Assembly: GCA_018398805.1 (NCBI GenBank)
Contig: JAGFBZ010000338.1
Location: 1 to 64,000 of the forward strand
DNA: 64,000 nt
Direction: 5' to 3'
DNA from: Hirundichthys speculiger
Lineage: Eukaryota > Chordata > Actinopteri > Beloniformes > Exocoetidae
Both the position numbers and the translations under genes were made by a program. The notes beneath the pieces were generated by a model. That model made no database searches, had not been told where the DNA came from, and saw only the letters and a list, made by a program, of their open reading frames with translations. This document shows positions 24,359 to 35,609 of this stretch, one piece after another. Each line of letters starts with the position of its first letter. Position 1 is the first letter of the stretch.

Positions 24359-25408
24359 CAATAAATCTGGATTATTGGACTATAACTGGGTAAAGCCAGC
24401 TGTTAGCTTTTGCTACTTAGTGCTTAGCCCTGTCTGTGTAATAAAGACCTAACAAAGCACAGTCACAGTCATATTGTGAATATTTTGCTGTGGTGTTAAT
24501 CGTACCATAAGACTGGACTCACTTTGGGTTTTCCTGAAATGATCTGAGGACAAAGCTTAGCTAAGCACATGCAGCTTGTGTTAACTGTGCGTTGATAAAC
24601 GCAGCAGTCGTGATGTCGCCGCTGTAACAACATATAAAACAGGAGGTCCAGCCGGCAGGTCTGATGTGCCTCAGCTGAAGGTACCAGGGCAGGTCTTCTC
24701 AGAACCCTTTCAAGCGAAGGTCCACTGGGACTCCCAGTCCGAGCCTACGTGATGCCAGCTCAGGCAACAGCAACAGGTTGAGACCCAGCAGAGCTCTGCC
24801 AGTCCTTGTTTCAGCGCTGGCACCACTTAAAATGAAGTTGCTTGGACAAATGTGATCATTATTATTGTCATTAACCTTTATTGGAGACATTGTGGAGGGT
24901 GTGCACTACCGAGGTCAGCATGTCCTCACCTTACTGCAGGTAATATCTCAGGAAACACACCCTGGGGAGGGGATATTCTCCCTTCATGGAACCATGGATA
25001 AACTCCATAGTGTCTTTAAATCCCCATTTCTGCGTGAAAGTGACTCAAGTCAAATGCATTTACACACATGTGAAGTTGCACACAAGCAGAGCTGCTGATA
25101 ATCAGGAGCTGGAAGGTTTCCAACCGCAGATAGAGGCTGTGCCCTGGATAAGAATATGTGACATGTAAGCAGAATTCTACCGTGATGGTGGACCCAGAGC
25201 CGGACAGACGGAGGTGAAAGTCTAAAAGATCAGGTCGCAGCAGCGAGGGAGCAGGTAGCATAAAGAAACCCAGCAACAAGACAGGAATCAGGTCAGGTTT
25301 TAAACAACCCAGTCTCTAAGAAGCCAGACACAATGGTGGAAGAGTCTGGAAAAGAACAGCTTTAGGGTTTTATGACGGGTGGAATAGTTTAAACTGCAGT
25401 CACATTCA
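24359..25408. other. Spacer, no gene seen
   Basis: Several short open frames (60-87 codons) without domains. No splice-flanked exon recognised. Confidence 0.4.
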
Positions 25409-26160
25409 GTGCATTTACATGGGAAGTTTAATTCCTCTTTAATTCAGAATTAAAGTTAAAGCCGAATAAAAGTTACCATGTAAACACCTAATTCCATATG
25501 AAAATGTCAATTCCGAATTAAACTTAATTCCGAAGTAAGTGGCTGGTTTATTCCCATTTTAATTCCGCAATTAAATAATTCCTCCGCGGGTCATGTTTAA
25601 ACACTCCTTCCTGTTTAAATTAATTCCCGTCTTTCTGCGCATGCTAGTTCTCTTGCCCGTCTGTCGCCATGACGCTTATATTCCGCGCTGGGCTTGTTTT
25701 CAAAACAAAGTTTCAAGATGGCAGCACGCAGTAAACGGTGTTCAAGAGCAGAGACGATTTATTTAATAAATAGCTTGGAGGAACTGGAAATAATTAAAAG
25801 AACAGATGGCAGGAAACATAAAAATTGTGAGCTTTTCAAAGCGGCCAGGTTAAATGAAGGAGGTTTCACAGATAGAGACGCCACCCAGGTCAAAAATAAG
25901 TGGAATGTTGTTGCTAACCAGTTAGCTAAGTTTGTTTTCTTCCGGTAGACGTAAAGACGTCCGCCCCCCCCATCCAATCAGAACCCTTCCCAACCCCCAG
26001 ACCTAAAGCGGAGTTGAATAAAGCCGAACAAACGTGTTTTCCATGTAAACCTTAATTCAGAATTACTATTTCCATGTAAACTCGAAGGAAAATAGTTTAA
26101 TTCTGAATTATTTAATTCCTAATTATCAATTCCGAATTAAAAAAACATCATGTAACCGCA
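25409..26160 (+). mobile_element. PIF/Harbinger-like element, non-autonomous
   Basis: Bounded by inverse copies of a GTTTACATG-like end (TGCATTTACATGGG left, CATGTAACCGCA right). Both flanks are rich in AATTCCGAATTAA motifs that are mirrored left and right over about 170 bp. It contains a SANT/Myb-like ORF (25718-25948), as found next to the transposase gene in PIF/Harbinger elements. No DDE transposase is present. Exact ends and target duplication were not resolved. Confidence 0.6.
25718..25948 (+). CDS. SANT/Myb-like DNA-binding protein of a transposon
   Basis: 76 codons from an ATG in context AAGATGGCAGCA to TAG. The sequence SRAETIYLINSLEELEIIKR, then ELFKAARLNEGGF, then ATQVKNKWNVVANQLAKF has the three-helix spacing of Myb/SANT-like domains: a TxxLI..L first helix, and a final helix with QVKNKWxxV resembling the recognition helix. 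Intact relatives of this protein type help bring the PIF/Harbinger transposase to the element ends. Here the frame ends soon after the domain (VFFR), so it is probably C-terminally truncated. An in-frame TTG lies 24 bp upstream, but the ATG is preferred. It could also be only exon 1 of a longer gene. Confidence 0.55.
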   Translation: MAARSKRCSRAETIYLINSLEELEIIKRTDGRKHKNCELFKAARLNEGGFTDRDATQVKNKWNVVANQLAKFVFFR

Positions 26161-26980
26161 GCCACTGTGTGATTTTTGTGATCTTATGAGCTTAATGCAA
26201 GCAACAACGCACGATGTAAAATCTGTAGAAGTTTAATTGACTGCATGTTACCTTGGCTGCAACAGAAGTAAACCCGACTGTATTTCATGCTCGAAACGCA
26301 GCGTCATCACATCTTCAGCCAACCTCAGGTTCTACCGGTGAGCCCAAAGTTGGCTCTCGCTCTAGAGGCATCCATGAGCTATGAAAAGATAAGAATTGAA
26401 CAGTGGAAAAAGAGAGTCATTTTCTTTTCTATTTGAGTTCCCTCTCTCCGTTGTACTGGGAGCCGTTGTTGGTTGGCTACTGCGCTGATGTTAATGCTAT
26501 TTCATGCTGCATTGCTATTGGTTGGTTGTCTGACAGAGATCGTGGCGGCAGCGAGAAGCAGACGCACTGTGAGACGAATCCTCTGAACTTCTGCTCGACA
26601 GCCTGATTTTGGTCTCGGATGTACGACGCCGTTTTTGAGCCACCATGGACGATTTTTCCAACATTTGTGCCTCTTTCATCTGAGACAAATAAATCTTTGT
26701 GAGTCTCCTCTGGCTCATGATCAGTCCCCTTCCTTCCACATATTTGATCTCTTTAGGTTCTCTACATGTTCTTCTTCTCTGTCTCGTTTCCGTGGCTTAA
26801 AGACTTAAATCAGGGTAACTGGGCATCCTTTTCATTCAGCAGCAGCTCAAACTGACTGCTGGGGAGTTGAAGCTCCAACAGCTTGTAAACCCCAAACACA
26901 CAGCGTAAAGCCTTTATTTTAGAACGTCATCAAGGTTAAATGGGTGCTGTAAAGGTTTAGACTGTTGTCCTCTGAGGATT
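26161..26980. other. Spacer, no gene seen
   Basis: No domain recognised on either strand. Confidence 0.4.
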
Positions 26981-27765
26981 GAATGAATGAATGAATGCTT
27001 TATTTCGGTTTAAAACAAAAATAAAATCATGTTTTACAAAAAGAAAATTTCAGATAACAACCGAAAAAGGAATAGGCTGAAGCCCCAAGGCTTATTTTTT
27101 TTTGCCTATCCTATACCATCAGAAGATTAATTGACTATTACACAATAGAACATCATTACAAAACACATAACATAAACAGAAAAATTTAATTCAATTAAAT
27201 TTCCTTATAATTTTTAATAATATTAGATTTTAAAGTCTTCTTGAAGATTAACACAGAATTACACATTTTTATTTCATCGTTCAATCCGTTCCATAATTTT
27301 ACACCCAAAACTGACACACATCTATACTTTAAATTAGTTCTAACTCTGCAAGTTTCAAACATTAATAACCCCTTTAAATTATAAACCACCTGTCTTGGCT
27401 TAAACATTTCTTGAATACAAATGGGAATTGTCCTAGTTACAACTCGAAACATAATTTCTAAGGTTTTTGAATATACAATGTCCAAAAATTTTAATGTGTG
27501 TGATCTTATAAAAAGCTGATTTGTAGAATCACGGTATCCAGCTCCATTTATTATTCTAATAGCCCTTTTCTGCAGTTTAATTATTGGATCTAAGTTCGTT
27601 TTGTATGTATTTCCCCAAATTTCAGCACAATATGTCATATAAGGCATCACAAGTGAAAAGTACAGCAAATGAAGGCAGCTATTATTCAATAAATCTCTTG
27701 TTTTGTAAAGGATAGAAATAGACTTGGATAATTTCTGTTTTACATGTTTTATGTGAGGATTACCA
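26981..27765 (-). mobile_element. 5'-truncated LINE, RT C-terminal part
   Basis: The minus-strand ORF 27195-27689 (164 codons), plus in-frame sequence upstream to about 27765, encodes the C-terminal part of a non-LTR retrotransposon protein: VMPYMTYCAEIWGNTYKT, then KLQKRAIRIINGAGY, then LKFLDIVYSKTLEIMFR. These are the thumb/connection motifs of jockey-superfamily (CR1/L2/Rex1-like) elements. The RT palm is absent, as expected of 5' truncation. The 3' end carries a 3'UTR and a (CATT)n tail at 26981-26998. It is related to the longer copy at 51376-53180. Confidence 0.85.
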
Positions 27766-29114
27766 GACTATCACATGGTGTCCAAATGTTCTGGTCCGGT
27801 CTTAACTCCAAGGTTAAAGCACACTCTTGTCAACCTGAGCTAATCTGAAGAATGTTTCAATGAAGGAAACCAAAAATCCAATTGAGAACATTTGTCTGAT
27901 GAAAAGTCCTTTGGCTGATGTTATGAATGTTTTCTACATCAGAGAACTCTGAGCTTTAAACCTGAGCCAGTCCTCATTCTCCAAACACTAAACTGGGCTC
28001 TTGGTTCTCCTAAAGACTTGCAAAGCTCTTTACCCAGTTCTTCCATAAGCTTACAAATATGCGCTCTGTGGTTTTCTGGCTTACTGGTCCTCTAACCTGA
28101 AGGGAGATATCACTCTTTCCACACTTATTTAAGCACAGCAACTTAATGTTCCTTCCCTTCAGCACTAAATTAATTACATAACATTCTGTCCTGTTTTAGA
28201 TTAAAGCATTTTTTGCAACCAGGATTCTTCCTCCTCAGTCAGTTCAGGTCCTCCTTCTCTCATTGAGATTACTGGAACCATAAACCACTGAATCAGCCTT
28301 TTCTGTACTGGTTATCATCGCTCCACACTGTGTTAGTTGTGAGGAATTTATTAGAAACTGACATCAGCAATAGCAGATAAAACGATTTAAAGCCCTTTGG
28401 TATCCAGATACAACCTCATCCTCAAGAGAGAATTCAATAACTGTTTCACCTATTCATTACAAAACTGACCTTAAGGCACTTTATAGATAAATTGACAAGT
28501 TGAATACAGTCCACTTCAGTCGATTTATGGTCCAGTTACTTTGAAATTAAATTCATTTGGTTATAATCCTTTTCATTTTAATTCAGTCCTGTTTATTGTA
28601 ATTATATTGATATGAGGCCAGTTCATAAAACCCCAATCAAACGATCATCAGACTCAGAGATGAAGACCACGTACGTCACGCTCCACTGTGTGAGAAAAAA
28701 AAATAAGAAAAAAGAAAGATGAGCTGGTTTAAAGAGCTTATACTCCATCTATTTCAGGCTGGGCTGTCCAGGTTGGAGGGTGAAAACGTGTCCTTGTCCA
28801 CTTTAAAACCTGCAATTAAAGCTCTGGAGGCAGCGTGACCACCTAATCACCGTGGACAGTCAGATAAAGTTGTCTTTTTGTTGACATGTTGTTGAGAGAA
28901 AGCCTCTGTTAAGCTGAGTGATCATTAGGCAGATCACTGTTTGCAGATGATAGACTCCTTTAGATTAAAGGGACAGAAGAAGACAATGTAGACATCACTT
29001 GTTACAGTACAGTCATGGTCCTGGCTTTTCATCTACCTCCAAATCAAAAGCAGTTTGTTCTTCCACAATACACTTGTTTTATCTGAACCGTTACAGTCGG
29101 ACATCAGAGCAGAT
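27766..29114. other. Spacer, no gene seen
   Basis: AT-rich unique sequence; no exon or repeat family recognised. Confidence 0.4.
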
Positions 29115-29449
29115 CAGGGTGGTCTGGTTTCTGGGGGTCTTCAAGATTGCAAGATGGCGCTGTAGGGATGGCAGCCTCTCCAGTTGCTCCACAGCACCGA
29201 GTTGTTTATTTCCTTTTTTACTTCTTTTCCTTAAATCCTGTGGATATGTTTAACTTACCAGCGGGAGCCGGTCATCTTGTTTATTCAAGGGAAGAGTTAC
29301 TGGGCTTAAAGACAACAGCACATCCCGGAATACGACACCATATACCGGCAGAACTGAGGAGCAGATACAGAGGCTGCATGGCAGGCGCCAAGCTAAAGGC
29401 TAAGCTAGCGGACAACCGGAGGCGTTTTAATTTAAAACGCAACCCTACT

Positions 29450-29875
29450 GTTGCGGGCTTGCTTGGTTTTGTGTTGTGATAACGTACGTTAAGGATAGTA
29501 ACTAACGTTAGCTAGAACCATACAATTAACTTAAGCTGACATTAACACCTGGTGTTCTGGCAGGATGCTATTATAATTCATAAAGTTAGCAAACAACATT
29601 TCTTTACCAGAAGTCTTACCTTGACAGTGTAAGATCGTTAGTAGTTGTTTAATTTTTGCACTGCTTCATATATTCGCGCTTGTATTTATCAGCGGTGCAG
29701 CGCATTTAAGGGTCCGACTAGAATGTTAAGCCAGGCACTTTAGTTCCACCTTCGACGTCGGCGACTCGGCGCTACTGTATAATCTACGTTCGGAGAGGGG
29801 GCCAGGGGGGTCCGGAATCAGTGTTACAGGGGCACTGGCCCCCGTTGGCCCCTCCCCAGAACCGCCAATGGTTTT
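29450..29875. mobile_element. Insertion in the LINE 5' region
   Basis: LINE coding similarity stops after KRNPT and resumes at IIIMGNVNSLLNKIDEL (about 29895). The intervening sequence is AT-rich at left and contains CAGGGGCACTGGCCCCCG near its right end, a motif seen near ends of some fish hAT-like MITEs. Ends not resolved. Confidence 0.4.
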
Positions 29876-29894
29876 AAACCATCAATCCCCATTA

Positions 29895-30560
29895 TTATAA
29901 TGGGGAACGTCAACTCACTGCTGAACAAGATAGACGAACTGTCTGCACTGAACAACCAGCGGACTTACCGAGAGAGACGTGGCTAAATCACCTGGTACCG
30001 GATGCTAATGTGGACCTGCCGGGTTTTACTGCAGTGAGAGCCGACAGAGACGCAAACGCTTGCAGAAAACGCAGAGGTGGGGGACTCATCATATATATTA
30101 ACCACCGCTGGTGTAGCCCAGGACACGTTACTGTGAAAGAGGTCTTGTGTTGTCGGGATTTGGAACTGCTAGCTGTTAGCCTACGGCCTTACTACCTACC
30201 GGGGAGTTCAGTCACGTGATCGCTCTCTGTGTTTACATCCCTCCGAGCGCCGATGCAGCCGTTGGCTGTGAGAAGATCCACACAGCGACAGCAAGGCTGC
30301 AGACACGGTACCCTGAGGCGTTCATTATCATCTCTGGGGATTTTAATCATGCTACATTGGACTCCACCTTGGCTGCCTTTCACCAGGCTGTGGACTGTCC
30401 CACGAGGAATAATAAGACAATCGATCTTCTGTATACCAACGTGAGGGATGCATACAGAGCCACCCCCCTCCCCCCACTTGGGAAGTCTGATCACAACCTG
30501 GTCCACCTACAGCCCCAGTACACCCCCCCTGGTGCAAAGGCAGTCGACTACAACACACTC
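29895..30560 (+). pseudogene. LINE AP endonuclease domain
   Basis: Across three frames the sequence shows an exonuclease-endonuclease-phosphatase fold: MGNVNSLLNKIDELSAL (N-terminal asparagine), a degraded TWLN block, RRGGGLIIYIN, ALCVYIPPSADA, FIIISGDFNHATLD (catalytic GDFN) and GKSDHNLV (catalytic SDH). Frame changes occur at about 29970 and 30215 and again near 30535, so no single product is possible. In live elements this enzyme nicks target DNA to prime reverse transcription. Confidence 0.85.
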
Positions 30561-30904
30561 TATCAGGAAGTGGTCGTCTGAAGTGGAGGACGCCCTGAGA
30601 GACTGCTTTGAAGCCACGGACTGGGATGTGCTGCTAAAACCTCATGGCGAGGACATTGAAGGGCAGACACGCTGTCTGACCGATTATTTAAATTTCTGTT
30701 TAGACGTGGTCACCCCTGCTAAGACTGTACGCTGCTACCCGAACAATAAACCCTGGGTGACTCAAGAGGTCAAAGCTGTCCTTAACAGGAAGAAGGTAGC
30801 TTTCAGGAGCAAGGACAGAGAGGCAATTAAATCAGCACAGCAGGAGGTGAAACAGGGCCTGAAAGAGGCAAAACACACCTACAGGAGGAAAGTTGAAGCC
30901 CCTT

Positions 30905-31715
30905 ATGCTTCAGGACAAACTGCTGAGGATGCAAGTGGACCCCTGCTTGGTGTCCTGGATCTCTGACTGCCTCACCGACAGACCGCAGTATGTCCGGCTG
31001 ATGGACATCACGTCTGACACTGTGGTCAGCAGTACAGGAGCACCGCAGGGGACAGTGCTGGCCCCCCTTCTCTTCACCCTATACACCTCAGACTTCTGCT
31101 ACAGCTCGGAGCTGTGTCACATCCAGAAGTTTGCAGATGACACAGTTATCATGGGGTGTATTAGGGACGACAGAGAAGAAGAGTACAGGAGTCTGGTGAA
31201 TGACTTTGTTGTCTGGAGCCAAAGGAACCACCTGCACCTCAACACCTCAAAGACTAAAGAGCTGGTCATGGACTTTGGGAAGTCCAGACCATGTCCACGT
31301 CCAGTGCTGGTCAGGGGTGATGAGGTGGAGGTTGTAGGTAACTACAAATACCTTGGGGTGTGGCTGGATAACAAGCTGGACTGGTCATGTAACACAGAAC
31401 ACCTGTACAAGAGGGGCCAGTGTAGACTGTACTTCCTGAGGAGGCTGCGATCATTCAACATCTGCAGGAAACTGCTGCAGATGTTTCACCAGTCTGTGGT
31501 TGCCAGTGCCCTCCTCTATGCTGTGGTGTGTTGGGGTGGCAGTACATCCACAAAGCACTCGAACAGGCTGGACAAACTGATCAGGCGAGCTAGCTCTGTG
31601 GTCGGCACAAAGCTGGACTCTCTGGCGACAGTTGCAGAGAGGAGATCGAGAAACAAACTGCTGGTTGTCATGGACGACGCCAGTCACCCTCTGCAGCCTG
31701 TCATCAGTGACAGAC
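30905..31715 (+). pseudogene. LINE reverse transcriptase, motifs 1-3 deleted
   Basis: Open for nearly 280 codons. Reads SWISDCLTDRPQYVRL, then STGAPQGTVLAPLLF (motif 4 region), FADDTVIMG (catalytic FADD, motif 5), KTKELVMDFG and YKYLGVWLDNKLDWS (motif 7). It then continues into the C-terminal domain (LLYAVVCWGGS, LDKLIRRASSVVG). The upstream linker (to RRKVEA at about 30897) joins directly to LQDKLLRMQVDP, so the first fingers and palm motifs, including the first catalytic aspartate, are missing. Continues at its 3' end into the telomere-like array. Confidence 0.9.
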
Positions 31716-32098
31716 TGCTAACCCTAACCCTAACCCTGACTGCTAACCCTAACCCTAACCCTGACTGCTAACCCTAACCCTGACTGCTAACCCTAACCCT
31801 AACCCTGACTGCTAACCCTAACCCTGACTGCTAACCCTAACCCTAACCCCAATTCTAACCCTAACCCTAACCCTAACCCTAACCCTAACCCTGACTGCTA
31901 ACCCTAACCCTGACTGCTAACCCTGACTGCTAACCCTAACCCTGACTGCTAACCCTAACCCTAACCCTAACCCTGACTGCTAACCCTAACCCTAACTGCT
32001 AACCCTAACTGCTAACCCTAACCCTAACTCTAACCCTGACTGCTAACCCTAACCCTAACCCTAACCCTAACCCTGACTGCTAACCCTAACCCTAACCC
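31716..32098. repeat. Telomere-like array inside the LINE ORF
   Basis: About 380 bp of CCCTAA hexamers in blocks of one to six, separated by CCCTGACTGCTAA spacers (about a dozen). The spacer GACTGCTAA is the LINE sequence at the left junction (GACAGACTGCTAAC). LINE coding resumes immediately after, with GGTGCAGCACCAACAGACTC. The array therefore contains a co-amplified piece of its host LINE. Confidence 0.95.
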
Positions 32099-32170
32099 AG
32101 GTGCAGCACCAACAGACTCAGAGACTCCTTTGTCCCCCGAGCCATCAAACTGTATAACTCTGCACTAGGT

Positions 32171-32198
32171 GGGGGGGGGGGGGGGGGGGGGGGGGGGG
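32171..32198. repeat. G28 homopolymer
   Basis: 28 consecutive G after the LINE C-terminal coding block. Length in the genome is uncertain because such runs are often mis-assembled. Confidence 0.9.
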
Positions 32199-32505
32199 TA
32201 GCAGGAAGAGAGAGGGATTGGAGAAGTCGGGACACTAAAGCTGAATATTTATGGTTGTGCAATTGTTGTTTATTTTATTTATTTCTCTGGGTGAGCAATA
32301 CTATTTAACACTATTTTTACTACTGTTCTATTTATTAGTCAATTTTATAATATTTTTTACTCTCTTATTGATATATTATCACTGTATCTTAATCTATATT
32401 TCAAACTGTGTTGCTTTCTTTTACTGTTTTATCGGTGCTGTAGCTGCTGGAACAACAATTTCCCCGACGGAGACCTCCCAAGTTCTATCTAATCTAATCT
32501 AATCA

Positions 32506-33279
32506 TCTAAACAAGAGTCAAGACAAAGTGTAATAAGAAAAGTAATCTCTGTGGTGGAAGTGAGCTAGGGTGCAACGAGACCAGCATTATTAAATATTTA
32601 TCAGGCCCTTATCTAAACTAATGTTTGTGTTTTACAACTTATAACTTTTATGACAGTAGCAGATAAAATGGCAATGACCCAAATATAAGATGAGTCCACT
32701 TATGAGATGATTCCTCAGATACAGATACGTCTTTGAGAAGAAGGCAGTATGAGCACCTGATCTCATCCTGTCCTTGTAAAGACTTTTTTAAATCCAGTTA
32801 ATCTTAAAGTGCTGAGAAGACACCAACATCTCTTTAAAGTCTAAAGGTGAGTGCTGACACAAACATACTAGCAGCGGTCCACTGACTCTGAATGGGGTGA
32901 CATGAGGTGTTGCCCAACTGAATTATGGGTGTACTTGTGTCTTGGCTCCCATTAGAAGGTAAGAAAAGTTCAACTTTTTAGTCACTTGATGCAAACATCA
33001 GCCAATCAAACTGCAGCTGCACAGGTAGTGCTGGGATGCCTTCATGGTGGTATGGTAAACTGGGTGCTCGGAGGTCACAGAGCATCCAGAGCATCTATGG
33101 ACATCATTTCTGATATAATCCTTCTAACTGTGTGATGTCATCATGGGCGCCGGGCAGGAGTCCTATCTTAATGTTTGGTTTTAGGCGTTTCTGTTAAGGC
33201 TCTGGTAATGTCAAATTGTCATTCAGCATGACAGAATGACAACCACCAAACCCCAAGTGGCCGTTTGATGTACTGCAAC
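32506..33279. other. Spacer, no gene seen
   Basis: No domain or repeat family recognised. Confidence 0.4.
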
Positions 33280-33492
33280 TAAGGGCCCGATCTTGCACCT
33301 CCTGCTACCCAATACCCATTACCTGCAAATCTCAGATTTAGGAGCCTCTGCCAACCTCAAATGCAATCTTCCACCTCCCTAAACCTGCTACCCATTATGC
33401 CGACTCCCTTAAACACATTGTGGGCGCGGCAGTGGGCGTGTCTCTTGCGCTTTCCACAAATTCGGTATCTTGCGGTACCTGTATCTCGCAGA

Positions 33493-33545
33493 TTTTGGGT
33501 ATTGGGTAATGGGTGGTCTGACCACCCATTACCCAATACCCAAAA
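33493..33545. repeat. Perfect palindrome, 26-bp arms
   Basis: Arms 33493-33518 and 33520-33545 are exact inverse copies (TTTTGGGTATTGGGTAATGG and onward) around a single T. The similarity continues outside after a gap as TTGCGCTTTCCACAAA (about 33446) and TTTGTGGAAAGCGCAA (about 33549), so the whole stretch could form a long hairpin. Confidence 0.95.
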
Positions 33546-33994
33546 AAGTTTGTGGAAAGCGCAACTGGCATGTCGGCGCGTAAAAGAGCGCGTCCAAATC
33601 GCGTCATTGCACGTCCACCCAGTCACATGTGGACTGCACAACCGGCTCTACCTCTCGATTATGCATCACTGTATTACTGTCATACGTTATTATTCTCTTA
33701 AGGGCAGAGGATGTCTGTACAGCTGTGGCATGATCTCATCCAGATGTTTGCTGTGGAGGAAACGAGGAGATCACAGAACTCTGTTGTGGAGTTTCTTGTT
33801 CTGTGCTCGTATCCCTCTGATCCTCTCCTTGAGCTCGGAGCACCTGAGATGTTCTCAGTGGTAGAAGGTAGATGTCATCATACGTGTTCCTCTGGCTCAA
33901 TGCTCATCCAATGATCCGTTCTGCAGTATTTTAAAAAACACCGCTTCCAGCGGCCATGCGTCTTGGCGCGGCTGTGCGTCTTTGTGCAGGGGAT

Positions 33995-34767
33995 GTGTTC
34001 AAGATAACTCAAAAAGTTATGGATGGATTTTGATGACATTTTCAGGAGTTGTCAGAAATGTGAAAAGACAGAACTGATTTTATTTTGGGTGTGATCCGGA
34101 AGAAATCCTGGATTCTGGATCACTTTCAAATTTTCGCTAACATTGCGCTGTTTAGTTGTTTCTTGAACCCTAAAGCAACCACAATGGAGACAGGAAGGGA
34201 GTTCTGGAATTTTAAGAGTTTAATTCTCTCAGATGTAAAAAAGGAGGATTCGAGGGTTGGCAGCCAAACCAACAATCCAGGAGACGACGAAGGCAAGGAG
34301 GTGGCACTGCGAATGGCTGGATCAGGCGTTTCTATGGGAAGATCTGGAGACGAGTCTGGTTGAATGATGACTGAATAGGTACAGGCGTGCAGTGCCACAC
34401 CTGGGCTGCTCGTCGGATGGGAAGGTGAAACACAGGTGGATCTGAGTGTCTATATAGAGGATTGAAGGTGGCGCAGTGGGTTGTGCTCAGGAGCCCCAGA
34501 GGTGGAAGGTTGCGGGTTCACAACCCGGCTTGAGACTGTAACATGCGCTCAATCGGGCCGGAAATTTTGTTTCTCAACATCTCCGTTAATTATTGCCCAC
34601 AGCTCATTAAATTTCACTCAGGTATTGACACTGAAAACCTCTATAAAATTTCAGAGGCTGATCCGGATCTGATCCAGAAGGCGGATTTTATCTCAATCTG
34701 TAAATCTCTGTATGGGAGAACTGTTGTGCTTGGCGGAGGTCTGCGCTCTCCGATTGCTTTTCTAGTT
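33995..34767 (+). mobile_element. Dispersed repeat, copy 1, interrupted
   Basis: Shares long stretches with 58045-58440 on the opposite strand: CTCAAAAAGTTATGGATGG, then GAAATCCTGGATTCTGGATC, then TGTATGGGAGAACTGTTG, then GGCGGAGGTCTGCGCTCTCC and TGCTTTTCTAGTT. Known in style as a common fish non-coding repeat whose ends contain CCTCCGCC. Interrupted at 34150-34539 by another insertion. Confidence 0.8.
34150..34539. mobile_element. Insertion with tRNA-like SINE head
   Basis: It interrupts the dispersed repeat between AACATTGCGCT (34139-34149) and AACATGCGCT (34540-34549), a near-exact target duplication. The right end (34468-34533) is tRNA-like on the plus strand: A-box-like GGCGCAGTGG and B-box-like GGGTTCACAACCC. 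A SINE normally has its head at the 5' side, so the left 320 bp may be a separate insert. Confidence 0.5.
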
Positions 34768-35217
34768 AAGAAATGCTTTCCTGGAAGCCACTGGCTCTAT
34801 TTTTTTCTGAGCAGTTTGTTGGAACTTCTTGGAGTACAAAAGAAATGACTAAATCATTTGCTCCACATTAGTTAGAGCTAGTTATGTATATATCAGTGCA
34901 GAGGAGGAGGAGGAGGAAGCTCTACAGAGTCCCAGACCAGCTGCCCATGAGAGCTGCTCTGATCTGGGTGAAAAGATGCTCCATAGCAGTTAGCGGGTAG
35001 CTAAACCTGCTCTTAAAGGCAATGGCTGCTGACGCACTGATTGGTTAAACAGGTGGAACGCCCTAACCACTCCCATGCATAATATAGTGGTTAGCGCAGG
35101 TAAGATCGTGGGTTTAGGGAGGTGGAAGATTGCGTTCTTTGTGGGGGAACGCCCCTCCCTCTACCTGCTATCCCTTAATAGCAGGTTTAGGAGGTTTAGC
35201 GCATGATAGGGCCCTAA

Positions 35218-35609
35218 ATGTACTTCATGGACTCAGCATGGAAGTTGGAGTATTGATTCTTTATGTAGCCGAAGAACCACGCTCACACAGCTGTGGGCAT
35301 TTCAGAGTCTCCAATTAGCCTGACGGACATGCTTTTGGAGTTCCAGTGAGAAAACCCTCTGATTTAATGGAAATCAGTTTATACTCATGCAGGTATTGAC
35401 AATTTTGTAAAGCAAATTTTTGGATCTTTTCCTGCCCGAACATGACGGGCACAACACTTAGCCGTCATGTACATCAATCCAGTTTCTATATCCATGACTG
35501 TAACGTTTCTAAAGGAGTTCTGCTCATTTGATGGTGCTGGAATTCAGCTTGGTTAGTTTGAGTTAGTGCTCAGGCTCTTCTGTCACTCAAAACCCCCCAG
35601 AATTAGTTT
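35218..35609. other. Spacer, no gene seen
   Basis: No domain or repeat family recognised. Confidence 0.4.

Larger units (their letters stand above)
29115..32505 (+). mobile_element. L2-like LINE, internally rearranged
   Basis: Plus-strand non-LTR retrotransposon with recognisable order. An N-terminal linker reads HLVYSREELLGLK, then IPAELRSRYRG (about 29265-29440). It is followed by an inserted stretch (about 29450-29875), an AP endonuclease (29895-30560), a linker, a reverse transcriptase lacking its first motifs (30905-31715), an internal telomere-like array (31716-32098), a C-terminal RLRDSFVPRAIKLYN block (about 32105-32165), a G28 run, a 3'UTR and a (TCTAA)n tail at 32488-32505. Frameshifts and deletions make it inactive. 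Confidence 0.88.
33280..35217. mobile_element. Possible TIR element with TAAGGGCCC ends
   Basis: Left TAAGGGCCCGATCTTGCAC and right (inverted) TTAGGGCCCTATCATGCGC match at 15 of 19 positions. Between them are a 26-bp-arm perfect palindrome and a copy of a separate dispersed repeat. No transposase and no clear target duplication. The pairing of these two ends is inference. Confidence 0.45.
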
